64,000 bases of DNA from contig CAWFKS010000005.1 of NCBI GenBank assembly GCA_963816435.1, positions 124,001 through 188,000 of the forward strand. Reading direction: 5' to 3'. Position numbers and translations under genes: made by a program. The notes beneath the pieces were generated by a model. That model had not been told where the DNA came from. It saw only the letters and a list, made by a program, of their open reading frames with translations, and searched no databases. Below, one piece after another: positions 30,552-48,051 of the stretch; position 1 is the stretch's first letter; each line of letters opens with the position of its first letter. Source of the stretch: CAWFKS01 sp963816435. Its GTDB lineage: Bacteria > Pseudomonadota > Alphaproteobacteria > Rhizobiales > Rhizobiaceae.

Positions 30552-30746
30552 GTCTTCTGGCTGCTTGTCTTGGCGATCTTGTTTTCGGCTTCAGCGCGCT
30601 GGCCGCCGCATCCGCGCCCAAGATTTGGGCGCCGCCAACCCTGTGGCCCGGCGTTACGGCGTCACCCGGTCGATGTCAACCGAAGCGGGCCCAAATAGTT
30701 CCATTTGCTGCGGTTTTGCTTAATGTTGGGCGTTCGGCGCGCCAAT

Positions 30747-31521
30747 TCAATAGCGGAACTGTTCGGTCAGGATGCGCTCGTTCCAGGTGTGGCTCGCATC
30801 GAACAGCATCGTCGCGGTCGCGGTGCGCGATTCCCGAACCGTCACAGACAGCACGGACTTGATCTCGTCGTGGTCGGCGACCGCGTTCACCGGCCGCTTG
30901 TCCTCTTCCAGGATGTCGAAGCGCACCGTCGCCTGGTTCGAAAGCAGCGCGCCGCGCCAGCGCCGGGGCCGGAACGGACTGACCGGCGTCAGCGCCAGCA
31001 GCGGCGCGTCGAACGGCAGGATCGGCCCGTGGGCGGAGAGATTGTAGGCGGTGGAACCGGCAGGTGTCGCGACCATGACGCCGTCGCAGATCAGTTCTTC
31101 CAGCCGCACGTGGCCATCGACGCTGATCCTGATCTTGGCGGCCTGGGCGGACTGGCGAAACAGCGACACCTCGTTGATGGCGAGCTCGGTTCGCATCGGC
31201 CCGTCGCGCGTCACGGCGTTCATCTCCAGCGGGCGGATCGTCTCGGCGGTCGCGGCGGCCAGGCGCTCGCGCAGGCCCTCCTCGGAATACTCGTTCATCA
31301 GGAAGCCGACCGAGCCGCGGTTCATGCCGTAGATCTTGCGGCCCGTGCCCATGTTCTCGTGCAGCGTCTGCAGCATGAAGCCGTCGCCGCCGAGCGCCAC
31401 GATGATCTCGGCCTCGCGCGACCTTCGACTGGCCGTAGAGCGCCGAAAGCCGCCGCGCGGCCTCGCGGGCATCCGCGTTGTCGGCCGCGACGAAGGACAG
31501 GGACTGGGGGAGTTCGTTCAT
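30747..31521 (-). CDS. nadK: NAD kinase, with one apparent +1 frameshift
   Basis: Makes NADP from NAD; normally essential. The frame from ATG 31521 reads MNELPQSLSFVAADNADARE to LYGQSKVA, then the match shifts to the next frame at AEAEIIVALGGDGFMLQTLHENM and runs to FRY at 30747. The GGDGFML motif, INEVSLFRQ, CDGVMVATPAGSTAYNLSAHG and the typical ending WNERILTEQFRY are all present. One surplus base in the GCGC stretch at about 31414-31420 is the likely cause; the repaired protein has about 257 residues, normal for Rhizobiales. Confidence 0.92.
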
Positions 31522-31672
31522 GCTTGCTCGAGGCTGTTCCCGTCGGTCGTTTCGCCTAGCATGGGGCCGCGAAGCTGCAAAGTCATGTGGGTTGCACGAG
31601 CGTCGGCTGCCTGACCGAGCCCGTCGCATTCCCCTTTCCGGACCGACTGCAAATATGCTAACGGCGCGCCGT

Positions 31673-31748
31673 GCCCTTGTAGCTCAGCTGGTAGAGCAGC
31701 GGTTTTGTAAACCGTTGGTCGCGGGTTCGAATCCTGCCGGGGGCACCA
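31673..31748 (+). tRNA. tRNA-Thr (anticodon TGT)
   Basis: 76 bases that fold into a full cloverleaf: acceptor GCCCTTG/CGGGGGC, D arm GCTC..GAGC, anticodon loop TTTGTAA with TGT, T arm GCGGG-TTCGAAT-CCTGC and an encoded CCA end. It precedes a truncated amidohydrolase relic. Confidence 0.96.
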
Positions 31749-31824
31749 TCTTCCCGTCACTCTGCTGGATCGATTCGTCTAACACGCATTGCGCCGGGCA
31801 CCGATCGGCGCTGCCGCGCGCTGT

Positions 31825-32022
31825 ATGGTCGCCCAGGGCAAGAGCCCGGCGGCCCACAAGGGCATGGTCCATGCGGCCAAGGTCATGGCGGCCGTGGGCC
31901 AGCAGGCGTTTGCCGATCCGGAACTCGTCGCCGAGGCCAAGGCCGATCTGGCGCGGCGCACTGCGAAGACGCCTTACCGCTGCCCGATGCCCGCCGATAC
32001 GCCCCCGCCGCTCGACATGTAG
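31825..32022 (+). pseudogene. C-terminal relic of an M20-type amidohydrolase (AbgB-like)
   Basis: About 65 codons reading MVAQGKSPAAHKGMVHAAKV, then a segment ending TPYRCPMPADTPPPLDM. The VAQGKSPAAHKGMVHAAKVMA stretch resembles the end of M20 aminobenzoyl-glutamate hydrolase-like enzymes, which are over 400 residues. An in-frame stop at 31780 and non-matching sequence back to the tRNA show the rest is missing. I read it as a relic left by a deletion or insertion event at the tRNA-Thr 3' end. It might still be translated as a tiny protein, but there is no good ribosome site. Confidence 0.6.
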
Positions 32023-32090
32023 GCTCCCGCCTCGAAATCGCGCCGTTCCGTGCTTATCTTTTCAACCGAGGGACGCGCGGAGCGCTACAC

Positions 32091-32258
32091 ATGATCCGAT
32101 TTCTTCTTTTTGGCATCCTGGCGATGCTGCTGGTGCTGGTGGTGACCCAGATCGCGAGATCGGTCCGCAGCGCCAACGTCGACTGGACCGGCGTCGTCTT
32201 TGCGGCCGGGTTCGTCGTCATGGCGTTCTACCTGCGTCACGTCACCGGAATGGGCTGA
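32091..32258 (+). CDS. small two-span membrane protein, hypothetical
   Basis: 55 residues, too short to be noticed easily. Two hydrophobic segments: MIRFLLFGILAMLLVLVVTQ at the N-terminus and TGVVFAAGFVVMAFYL near the end, joined by a short polar loop with Arg/Asn/Asp. GGAG lies about ten bases before the ATG. Codon use looks like neighbouring genes. No family recognised; probably an inner-membrane protein. Confidence 0.6.
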   Translation: MIRFLLFGILAMLLVLVVTQIARSVRSANVDWTGVVFAAGFVVMAFYLRHVTGMG

Positions 32259-32268
32259 ACGGTCGCGT

Positions 32269-32511
32269 TCACGCATTCCCCTGCCGCGCGCGGGCTCTCA
32301 GCGCCAGCACGAGGCCCAGCGCGAAGAAGGCGATGAAGCCCCCGGGCACCGACAGGGCGAGGTTGAGCGCCATGTCGAGTTCGCAGATACCGCCGCTGCG
32401 GCAGCTTTCGTCACCGTAGAGCGCGATCAGCATCAGGCAGTAGGTGATCGCCGGACCGCCGAGCAGCCCGAAGATCCCCCAGCGAAAGGCGCGATTGACG
32501 ACCTGCCGCAT
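32269..32511 (-). CDS. small membrane protein, hypothetical
   Basis: 80 residues with two membrane segments, WGIFGLLGGPAITYCLMLIALYG split by residues about 11-33 and a second at about 50-72 (LALSVPGGFIAFFALGLVLAL). The loop between them holds two cysteines in ESCRSGGICEL, which could form a disulfide if periplasmic. Convergent with the 55-residue gene (ten bases apart). No family recognised. Confidence 0.6.
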   Translation of the reverse strand: MRQVVNRAFRWGIFGLLGGPAITYCLMLIALYGDESCRSGGICELDMALNLALSVPGGFIAFFALGLVLALRARARQGNA

Positions 32512-32620
32512 CCGCTCACCCCTGCCTTGTGCCTATCGTTCAGCAGCCGATCATAGGCTAGGGCCCGCACGTGTCCATGTCGGCCGCCGTGAATTGCGGG
32601 GGCAGGGGAGCGGTGGGGGT

Positions 32621-33469
32621 CTACCGGCTTGCGGCCAGATGCTTCTCGGCGGCGTACATCGCGACCGCGGCCGCGTTCGAAACGTTGAGCGAGCGGATGG
32701 CGCCGGGAAGGTCGAGCCGGGCCAGCGTGGTGACGGTTTCGCGTGTCTTCTGCCGCAACCCCTTGCCCTCGGCCCCCAGTACCAGCGCGACGCGGTCACC
32801 GGAGAAACTGTCTTCGAGCCGTGCCGGCCCTTCGGAATCGAGCCCGATCGTCTGGAAACCGGCCGTCTCCAGTGCCTGAAGCGTCTCGGCAAGGTTGCGG
32901 ACTTCGATATGGTCGATCTCTTCCAGCGCTCCGGAAGCGGCCTTCGCCAGAACCCCTGATTCGACCGGGCTGTGACGGGCAGTCGTGATGAGGGCGCCGG
33001 CCCCGAAGGCGACCGCGGAGCGCATGATGGCGCCGACATTGTGCGGGTCCGTCACCTGGTCGAGCACCAGCAGCAGACGCGTGTCGCCGAGCCGGTCGAG
33101 CGGCTTCGGCACAAGCGGTTCGGCCTCCGCCATCACCCCCTGATGCACGGCGTCAGCACCCAGCAGCCGGTCGATCGCCTTGGGCTCCACCGTCTCGGCG
33201 GGAAAGGGCAGGCCGGCGGGATTGTCGATGCCGAGGCGCTGCAGGGCGTTGCGGGTCACCAGCAGACGCCTGATCTTCCGGCGCGGATTGTCGAGTGCGG
33301 CGCGAACAGTGTGAAGGCCGTAGAGCCGCACCAGCCCGTCGGGCGCAGCCTCGCCCCCGCCGGGCTTCGCGCCCTGCGGTCGCGGTCCCGCCTTGGCGTC
33401 GCGATGGGCGCGCCGCAAGCGGGCATAGTGACTGTCCTTGGGAGTGTTCTTGTGATCGTCTTGGGTCAT
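32621..33469 (-). CDS. rlmB: 23S rRNA (guanosine-2'-O-)-methyltransferase RlmB (TrmH/SpoU family)
   Basis: Methylates the ribose of a 23S rRNA guanosine (G2251 in E. coli). The start MTQDDHKNTPKDSHYARLRR at ATG 33469 precedes a basic N-terminal extension, an RNA-binding substrate domain (VRLYGLHTVRAALDNPRRKI) and the knotted SPOUT domain. Its three motifs are LDQVTDPHNVGAIMRSA, LVLGAEGKGL and SLNVSNAAAVAMY. 282 residues. The longer open frame to 33925 overlaps tRNA genes and is not real. It lies in opposite orientation between tRNA-Thr and tRNA-Tyr. Confidence 0.92.
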   Translation of the reverse strand: MTQDDHKNTPKDSHYARLRRAHRDAKAGPRPQGAKPGGGEAAPDGLVRLYGLHTVRAALDNPRRKIRRLLVTRNALQRLGIDNPAGLPFPAETVEPKAIDRLLGADAVHQGVMAEAEPLVPKPLDRLGDTRLLLVLDQVTDPHNVGAIMRSAVAFGAGALITTARHSPVESGVLAKAASGALEEIDHIEVRNLAETLQALETAGFQTIGLDSEGPARLEDSFSGDRVALVLGAEGKGLRQKTRETVTTLARLDLPGAIRSLNVSNAAAVAMYAAEKHLAASR

Positions 33470-33687
33470 GGCAGATGCGTATACAGCTTCGCATCCACCC
33501 GCGATACCGCAACCGTGCCGAAGACAGCGGGAGCCGAGTGCGGTTCGCGACCGCACTGGCTGCGGCCAAAAAGCGCCTGCGGCGCGGTTGACAGGTTCAG
33601 GCCGCGCCGCCATAAGGCGCTTCGCGGATTTCGGGCCTCCGGTTCGAAGCCCGAACTGCCTCGCCGCACAGCTCCGGCACCAGCCAA

Positions 33688-33772
33688 GGAGGGGTGTCCG
33701 AGTGGTTAAAGGAGACGGACTGTAAATCCGTTGGCTATGCCTACGCTGGTTCGAATCCAGCCCCCTCCACCA
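33688..33772 (+). tRNA. tRNA-Tyr (anticodon GTA)
   Basis: 85-base class II tRNA: acceptor GGAGGGG/CCCCTCC, anticodon loop CTGTAAA giving GTA, a long variable arm, T arm GCTGG-TTCGAAT-CCAGC and encoded CCA. Confidence 0.97.
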
Positions 33773-33850
33773 CTGCCGGTCCCGGAAGCTCGCGCAAGCT
33801 GCGAAACGTGCTCGCCTTTCGGCGCGGCTCGTGCGAAAAAGCAAGGCGGC

Positions 33851-33924
33851 GCGGGTATAGCTCAATGGTAGAGCAGCAGCCTTCCAAGCTGAATATGCGG
33901 GTTCGATTCCCGCTACCCGCTCCA
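33851..33924 (+). tRNA. tRNA-Gly (anticodon TCC)
   Basis: 74 bases: acceptor GCGGGTA/TACCCGC, D arm GCTC..GAGC, anticodon loop CTTCCAA giving TCC, T loop TTCGATT and encoded CCA. 78 bases after tRNA-Tyr. Confidence 0.97.
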
Positions 33925-34101
33925 AAGGAATTCCGACAGTCGGCCGCTGCTTCGAACGGGCACCACGCGCGCCAACGTGACACGCGCTGATGTCGCCCGC
34001 TGCGATGCTGCCTACCTAATGCCACTTGTCTTTTGCGACCGTTGTCGCTAATCGCCCCGCATTCGAAAGACACCCCTCCACGATTGTCAGGGAAACAGGG
34101 A

Positions 34102-35277
<1,176 letters not shown>

Positions 35278-35305
35278 TTGCGGCAACACCGCAGCGCATT
35301 GCCGA

Positions 35306-35333
35306 AGCCGGGCGCTGGTCGCCCGGCTTTTTT
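35306..35333 (+). terminator. rho-independent terminator after tuf copy 1
   Basis: A perfect 9-bp stem AGCCGGGCG/CGCCCGGCT with a five-base loop, followed directly by a run of six T, 29 bases past the stop codon. Confidence 0.93.
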
Positions 35334-35463
35334 CGTTTTGCGGTAGCTGTGTGCTGTCGCCGGACGCGCTTATCCTGCTGGCCAGCGGGGCCCGCAAATG
35401 CACACTTTACAGGAACGGCGGAAGCACTTAGGAAGCGCTCTGCCGCGTTTCCGGACGCGAATT

Positions 35464-35539
<76 letters not shown>

Positions 35540-35598
35540 GCGCTCCCGGCAAGCAGCATCGACTTGCCGGCGCGAGCGCACAAAACTGCAGCGGACAC

Positions 35599-35627
35599 TT
35601 GCAAGCGGCCTGATTGGACTCTATATC
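35599..35627 (+). promoter_or_regulatory. predicted promoter of the secE-nusG(-rpl) unit
   Basis: TTGCAA at 35599-35604, an exact 17-base spacer, TATATC at 35622-35627. Read in the rhizobial register this is CTTGCA-N17-CTATAT, a near-perfect -10. It lies 60 bases after tRNA-Trp and would give a leader of about 183 bases before secE. Confidence 0.65.
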
Positions 35628-35816
35628 GGAGCGACAGACACGTGGTGCGTGGAGCCGGGAAACTGCTTTACGCGCCTTAATTGCGTGGAAGAAATCCAGT
35701 CGCGAAAGATGGCAGCCGATTCGGTCCGTCCGAACGTGATTTGATCCCACGCAGTTCCCGGCAACGGGCAAAACGAAAAATGCCCGGCAGCGTCGGGCGC
35801 GTCAACAGAGCGGCAG

Positions 35817-36020
35817 ATGGCGTCGAGAACCACCAATCCATTTACATTTCTCCAGCAGGTGCGCTCCGAGACCGCGAAGGTCACATGGCCGTCCCGGCGC
35901 GAGACCATGATCTCCACCATGATGGTTTTGGGATTCGCATTCTTGGCGGCGATCTTCTTCTTCGCGGCCGACCAGATCATGGCCTACGCCGTCGAGATCA
36001 TTCTCGGCATCGGCCGCTAG
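35817..36020 (+). CDS. secE: preprotein translocase subunit SecE
   Basis: 67 residues with a single C-terminal membrane span (MVLGFAFLAAIFFFAADQIMAYAVEIIL) after an amphipathic helix containing the conserved KVTWPSRRET. It clamps SecY in the translocon. The one-span form is standard for alphaproteobacteria, shorter than the three-span E. coli protein. nusG starts 29 bases later. Confidence 0.96.
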   Translation: MASRTTNPFTFLQQVRSETAKVTWPSRRETMISTMMVLGFAFLAAIFFFAADQIMAYAVEIILGIGR

Positions 36021-36049
36021 CACCGGCGAACACGGAGAATTTTTTGGCA

Positions 36050-36577
36050 ATGACTGCGCGGTGGTACATCGTCCACGCCTATTCGAACTTCGAAAAGAAG
36101 GTCGCCGAGGAAATCGAGAAGAAGGCGAAGCAGAAGGGGCTGAGCGACAAGATCGAGCAGATCGTCGTCCCGACCGAGAAGGTCGTCGAGGTTCGCAAGG
36201 GCCGCAAGGTGGATGCCGAGCGCAAGTTCTTCCCCGGCTATGTGCTGGTGCGCGCCACCCTGTCGGACGAGGTGTTTTCGCTCATCAAGAACACGCAGAA
36301 GGTGACTGGCTTTCTCGGTGATTCCAAGCCGGTGCCGATCACCGACGCCGAGGCCGACCGCATCCTGCAGCAGGTGCAGGAAGGCGTGGAGCGCCCGAAG
36401 CCGTCGGTCACCTTCGAGATCGGCGAGCAGGTGCGGGTTTCCGACGGCCCCTTCGCTTCCTTCAACGGCTACGTTCAGGAGGTCGACGAGGAGCGGTCCA
36501 GGCTCAAGGTCGAGGTTTCGATCTTCGGACGCGCGGTGCCTGTCGATCTGGAATTCGGTCAGGTCGAGAAGGTCTGA
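36050..36577 (+). CDS. nusG: transcription termination/antitermination protein NusG
   Basis: 175-residue RNA polymerase factor. The NGN domain starts MTARWYIVHAYSNFEKKVAE and includes FFPGYVLVRA; the C-terminal KOW domain reads GEQVRVSDGPFASFNGYVQEVDEERSRLKV. It links polymerase with Rho, ribosome (S10) or antitermination partners. GGAG is 12 bases before ATG 36050; a TTG at 36044 is an alternative start. Confidence 0.96.
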   Translation: MTARWYIVHAYSNFEKKVAEEIEKKAKQKGLSDKIEQIVVPTEKVVEVRKGRKVDAERKFFPGYVLVRATLSDEVFSLIKNTQKVTGFLGDSKPVPITDAEADRILQQVQEGVERPKPSVTFEIGEQVRVSDGPFASFNGYVQEVDEERSRLKVEVSIFGRAVPVDLEFGQVEKV

Positions 36578-36664
36578 CCGTAGGCGCGGACCCGCTTCGG
36601 CGGCAATGCGCTTGGGGCGCGGCTCTGTCGTCTGCCCGAACCGGTGGGAGGAAAGGGCGGTCTG

Positions 36665-36728
36665 GCCGGCCACCCGATCCGCACCACCGAACTGCAACCG
36701 CCGCTCCATGCCCGAGGGTGTGGCCGGC
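36665..36728 (+). promoter_or_regulatory. structured leader of rplKA, possible L1 autoregulation site
   Basis: A perfect 9-bp helix GCCGGCCAC (36665-36673) with GTGGCCGGC (36720-36728) encloses a 46-base loop and ends 22 bases before the rplK start. In E. coli, L1 represses its own operon by binding this leader, and this helix is a candidate for that role. The gap 36578-36750 holds no gene. Confidence 0.45.
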
Positions 36729-36750
36729 ATGAGAAACAAGCAGGAAAGAG

Positions 36751-37179
36751 ATGGCTAAGAAGATTGCAGGCCAGCTCAAGCTTCAGGTCCCCGCGGGCTC
36801 GGCGACGCCGTCGCCGCCGATCGGACCGGCGCTTGGTCAGCGTGGCATCAACATCATGGAATTCTGCAAGTCGTTCAACGCGCAGTCGCAGGAGATGGAG
36901 AAGGGTTCCCCGATCCCGGTGGTGATCACCTATTACCAGGACAAGTCCTTCACCTTCACCATGAAGACGCCGCCGGTGAGCTACTTCCTGAAGAAGGCTG
37001 CCAAGCTCAAGTCCGGTTCCAAGGAACCCGGCAAGACGACGGCCGGCAAGATTTCTCGCGACAAGGTGCGCGAGATCGCCGAAGCCAAGATGAAGGACCT
37101 CAACGCCAACGACGTCGATGCGGCAATGCGCATGGTCGAAGGCTCGGCCCGGTCGATGGGCCTGGAAGTGGTGGGCTGA
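36751..37179 (+). CDS. rplK: 50S ribosomal protein L11
   Basis: 142 residues forming the GTPase-associated centre with 23S rRNA. MAKKIAGQLKLQVPAGSATPSPPIGPALGQRGINIMEFC is the standard L11 N-terminus including the Pro-rich switch PPIGPALGQ, and the C-terminal rRNA-binding domain ends EGSARSMGLEVVG. GGAAAGAG precedes the ATG. rplA follows after four bases. Confidence 0.97.
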   Translation: MAKKIAGQLKLQVPAGSATPSPPIGPALGQRGINIMEFCKSFNAQSQEMEKGSPIPVVITYYQDKSFTFTMKTPPVSYFLKKAAKLKSGSKEPGKTTAGKISRDKVREIAEAKMKDLNANDVDAAMRMVEGSARSMGLEVVG

Positions 37180-37183
37180 GACG

Positions 37184-37885
37184 ATGGCCAAGATTGCGAA
37201 ACGAATTGCCAAGTCCCGTGAAGGGATCGACCGCAACAAGCAGTACGGCCTCGACGAGGCGGTGAAGATGCTCAAGGAGCGCGCCACCGCCAAGTTCGAC
37301 GAGACCATCGAGGTCGCGATGAACCTGGGCGTTGACCCGCGTCATGCCGACCAGATGGTTCGCGGCGTCGTCAACCTGCCGAACGGCACCGGCCGCACGG
37401 TGCGTGTCGCCGTGTTCGCCAAGGACGCCAAGGCCGAGGAGGCGAAAGCCGCCGGCGCCGACATCGTGGGTGCGGAAGATCTGGTGCAGGCAGTGCAGGG
37501 CGGCGAGATCAACTTCGACCGCTGCATCGCCACGCCCGACATGATGCCGCTGGTCGGCCGTCTCGGCAAGGTTCTCGGTCCGCGCGGCATGATGCCGAAC
37601 CCCAAGGTCGGCACCGTCACCAACGACGTGGCCGCGGCCGTCAAGGCCTCCAAGGGCGGTGCGGTGGAGTTCCGCGTCGAGAAGGCCGGCATCGTGCATG
37701 CCGGCGTCGGCAAGGCTTCCTTCGACGCCAAGGCGATCGAGGAGAACGTGCGTGCCTTCATCGACGCCGTCACCAAGGCCAAGCCGACAGGCGCCAAGGG
37801 CAACTACATCAAGAAGGTCGCGCTGACCTCGACGATGGGCCCGGGCGTCAAGATCGACCCGGCGACGCTGTCCGCAGCGTCCTGA
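37184..37885 (+). CDS. rplA: 50S ribosomal protein L1
   Basis: 233 residues. It starts MAKIAKRIAKSREGID (the longer open frame back to 37118 overlaps rplK) and contains GTGRTVRVAVFA, LGKVLGPRGMMPNPK and KGGAVEFRVEK. Binds 23S rRNA at the L1 stalk and is the likely repressor of the rplKA mRNA. Followed by tandem hairpins. Confidence 0.97.
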   Translation: MAKIAKRIAKSREGIDRNKQYGLDEAVKMLKERATAKFDETIEVAMNLGVDPRHADQMVRGVVNLPNGTGRTVRVAVFAKDAKAEEAKAAGADIVGAEDLVQAVQGGEINFDRCIATPDMMPLVGRLGKVLGPRGMMPNPKVGTVTNDVAAAVKASKGGAVEFRVEKAGIVHAGVGKASFDAKAIEENVRAFIDAVTKAKPTGAKGNYIKKVALTSTMGPGVKIDPATLSAAS

Positions 37886-38241
37886 AACTGAATTCGGAGC
37901 CCGAGGGCTCCGGGAAGAATTCCGGCGCGCCTCTCTCGCTTGAGGGTGGTGCGCCGGAAACCGGAAGGAAACTTCCGGTCATCCTGTCCGAGATTGCAGG
38001 CGGCTCGCCTTAATTCGTCAACGAGCCTGCATGAGACGGGGTAGAGCCGGACGAGGGGCGGCGTTGCCGTCCGTTGGAAGGTTCGAACCGCGTGCGGCCT
38101 TTTGTCAGCATGGCGTGAACGCGCCATGGCGGAAAGGGGGCAGGATCCTCGAGCGTCGTTCGGGTGATCCCTTATGGAAAACCCGGCCGGCAAAAGGCAA
38201 CCGGCAGTATCCCGTAAGGGGCTGCCAACTGGAGATAGGCA
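37886..38241 (+). promoter_or_regulatory. rplJL (L10) leader with tandem hairpins
   Basis: 356 bases with no gene between rplA and rplJ. From 5' to 3': a 7-bp hairpin at 37895-37912; a 12-bp stem (one G-T wobble) at 37920-37959; an 8-bp stem with a GAAA tetraloop at 37960-37979; and a helix GGCTCG/CGAGCC at 38002-38007 and 38022-38027, with outer GCA/TGC pairs. The last part, followed by ATGAGACGGGG, resembles the L10 leader through which the L10-L7/L12 complex controls its own translation. The first two hairpins could be attenuators or RNase III sites. Confidence 0.65.
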
Positions 38242-38760
38242 GTGGATAGAGCGGAAAAACGCGAGTTCGTCGCCGATCTGAGCGAGGTGTTCAAGAGCAC
38301 CGGCTCAGTCGTGGTGGCGCACTATTCCGGGCTCACCGTTGCGCAGATGAACGATCTTCGCACGAAGATGCGTACTGCGGGCGGCACGGTCAAAGTCGCG
38401 AAGAACCGTCTCGCCAAGATCGCTCTTCAGGGCACCGACTCCGAGGCCATTCAGGCGCTGTTCCAGGGACAGACCCTGATCGCCTACTCGGACGATCCGG
38501 TCGCGGCACCGAAGGTCGCCGCCGATTTCGCCAAGACGAATGACAATCTCGTCATTCTCGGTGGCGCGATGGGCACGACTTCGCTCGACGCCGACGGCGT
38601 GAAGGCACTCGCCTCGCTGCCGTCGCTGGACGAGCTGAGGGCCAAGATCGTCGGCATGATCAACACGCCGGCAACCCGGATCGCACAGGTCGTCAACGCG
38701 CCGGCGGGCCAGCTCGCCCGTGTGTTCGGCGCCTACGCCCGGAAGGACGAGGCGGCATGA
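38242..38760 (+). CDS. rplJ: 50S ribosomal protein L10
   Basis: 172 residues, base of the L7/L12 stalk. The frame begins with GTG at 38242 (VDRAEKREFVADLSEVF) behind GGAGATAGGCA; no better ATG exists. KSTGSVVVAHYSGLTVAQMNDLR and VKVAKNRLAKIAL are family motifs, and the C-terminal helix that binds L7/L12 dimers ends YARKDEAA. Probably feedback-controlled through the leader upstream. Confidence 0.96.
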   Translation: MDRAEKREFVADLSEVFKSTGSVVVAHYSGLTVAQMNDLRTKMRTAGGTVKVAKNRLAKIALQGTDSEAIQALFQGQTLIAYSDDPVAAPKVAADFAKTNDNLVILGGAMGTTSLDADGVKALASLPSLDELRAKIVGMINTPATRIAQVVNAPAGQLARVFGAYARKDEAA

Positions 38761-38814
38761 GGCCGTTCCTCGCTGCAACCAGACACGCAATCGAACTTTC
38801 AAAGGAACTGAAAA

Positions 38815-39192
38815 ATGGCTGATCTCGCTAAGATCGTTGAAGACCTGTCGAGCCTGACCGTCCTTGAGGCGGCCGAGCTCTCCAAGATGCTCGAAGAGAA
38901 GTGGGGCGTTTCGGCCGCCGCTCCGGTGGCGATGGCTGCCGCCGCCGGCGGTGGCGCTCCGGCAGAGGCCGCGGAAGAGAAGACCGAGTTCGACGTCGTT
39001 CTCACCGAAGCCGGTGCCCAGAAGATCAACGTCATCAAGGAAGTGCGTGCCATCACCGGTCTCGGCCTCAAGGAGGCCAAGGATCTGGTGGAGTCCGCGC
39101 CGAAGCCCGTCAAGGAAGGCGTGTCCAAGGACGAGGCAGACAAGATCAAGGCCCAGCTGGAAGGCGCTGGCGCCAAGGTCGAACTGAAGTAA
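38815..39192 (+). CDS. rplL: 50S ribosomal protein L7/L12
   Basis: 125 residues. N-terminal dimerisation domain (MADLAKIVEDLSSLTVLEAAEL), an Ala/Gly-rich hinge (AAPVAMAAAAGGGAPAEAA) and the C-terminal factor-binding domain with INVIKEVRAITGLGLKEAK and VEELK-like VELK end. Four copies sit on L10. 54 bases downstream of rplJ. Confidence 0.97.
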   Translation: MADLAKIVEDLSSLTVLEAAELSKMLEEKWGVSAAAPVAMAAAAGGGAPAEAAEEKTEFDVVLTEAGAQKINVIKEVRAITGLGLKEAKDLVESAPKPVKEGVSKDEADKIKAQLEGAGAKVELK

Positions 39193-39203
39193 GTACGCGT
39201 GTT

Positions 39204-39230
39204 CGGCGGGCGGGGTTCCCCCGTCCGCCG
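39204..39230 (+). terminator. rplL-rpoB attenuator-like hairpin
   Basis: A 12-bp GC stem with one wobble and a three-base loop, 12 bases after the rplL stop and without a T run. In E. coli an attenuator at this spot lowers rpoBC transcription relative to rplJL; this is a likely counterpart. The remaining gap to rpoB (to 39397) shows nothing else. Confidence 0.55.
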
Positions 39231-39397
39231 GTCCCGCCTCTTGCTGAGTTGGGGGACAAGTATCGGGAACCCTTTTCCTGTGGGCCGTGAAGCGGCTTTC
39301 AGGAAACGGGTTTTTGCCCGTTTTGAAGTGGTGAAGACCGTCGGCGCCGGCCGGCGGGGATGAGATGGCGAGAAGGCCAGGAAGGCAAGGAGCGACG

Positions 39398-43534
<4,137 letters not shown>

Positions 43535-43541
43535 CGATCAT

Positions 43542-43575
43542 GGCGCATCGCGGGCCGCCAGGTTCGCGATGCGCC
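43542..43575 (+). other. perfect 11-bp hairpin in the rpoB-rpoC gap
   Basis: GGCGCATCGCG (43542-43552) pairs perfectly with CGCGATGCGCC (43565-43575) around a 12-base loop, starting seven bases after the rpoB stop. No T run follows, so it is unlikely to terminate; it may be a processing site or a 3'-end shield. The 185-base gap holds no gene. Confidence 0.6.
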
Positions 43576-43719
43576 GCAGGTTTCGAGGCGGCGGAAAGCC
43601 GTCGCCGGCGTTGAGCGTGAACCGAGTGGACGGCCGTCGGCCGGAACAGGTCGCGTTACCGGGCAATTGGCCCAACAGATTTGAAAATCGGGGTTTTCGG
43701 CCCCGCAAAGGAGATCGGC

Positions 43720-47919
<4,200 letters not shown>

Positions 47920-47960
47920 GTCGCCGACGCGGCCGCAGGCCGTTTCGTGAGAAGCCAAGG

Positions 47961-47989
47961 GGCCACCGGAGCGATCCGGCGGCCTTTTT
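47961..47989 (+). terminator. rho-independent terminator after rpoC
   Basis: GGCCACCGG paired with CCGGCGGCC (one mismatch) around a six-base loop, followed by T5, 41 bases after the rpoC stop. Ends the secE-to-rpoC block. Confidence 0.9.
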
Positions 47990-48051
47990 CATTTCAGGTC
48001 TCGATGCGCAGTTCAGGCGGATCGACGCAGCGGGGCAGGGCGCCCGCGCCG

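Noticed and set aside
30614..30632. 8-bp hairpin GCGCCCAA/TTGGGCGC as the nadK terminator
   Set aside because: No T run on the nadK-sense side, and it may equally be in the helicase leader; not strong enough to call.
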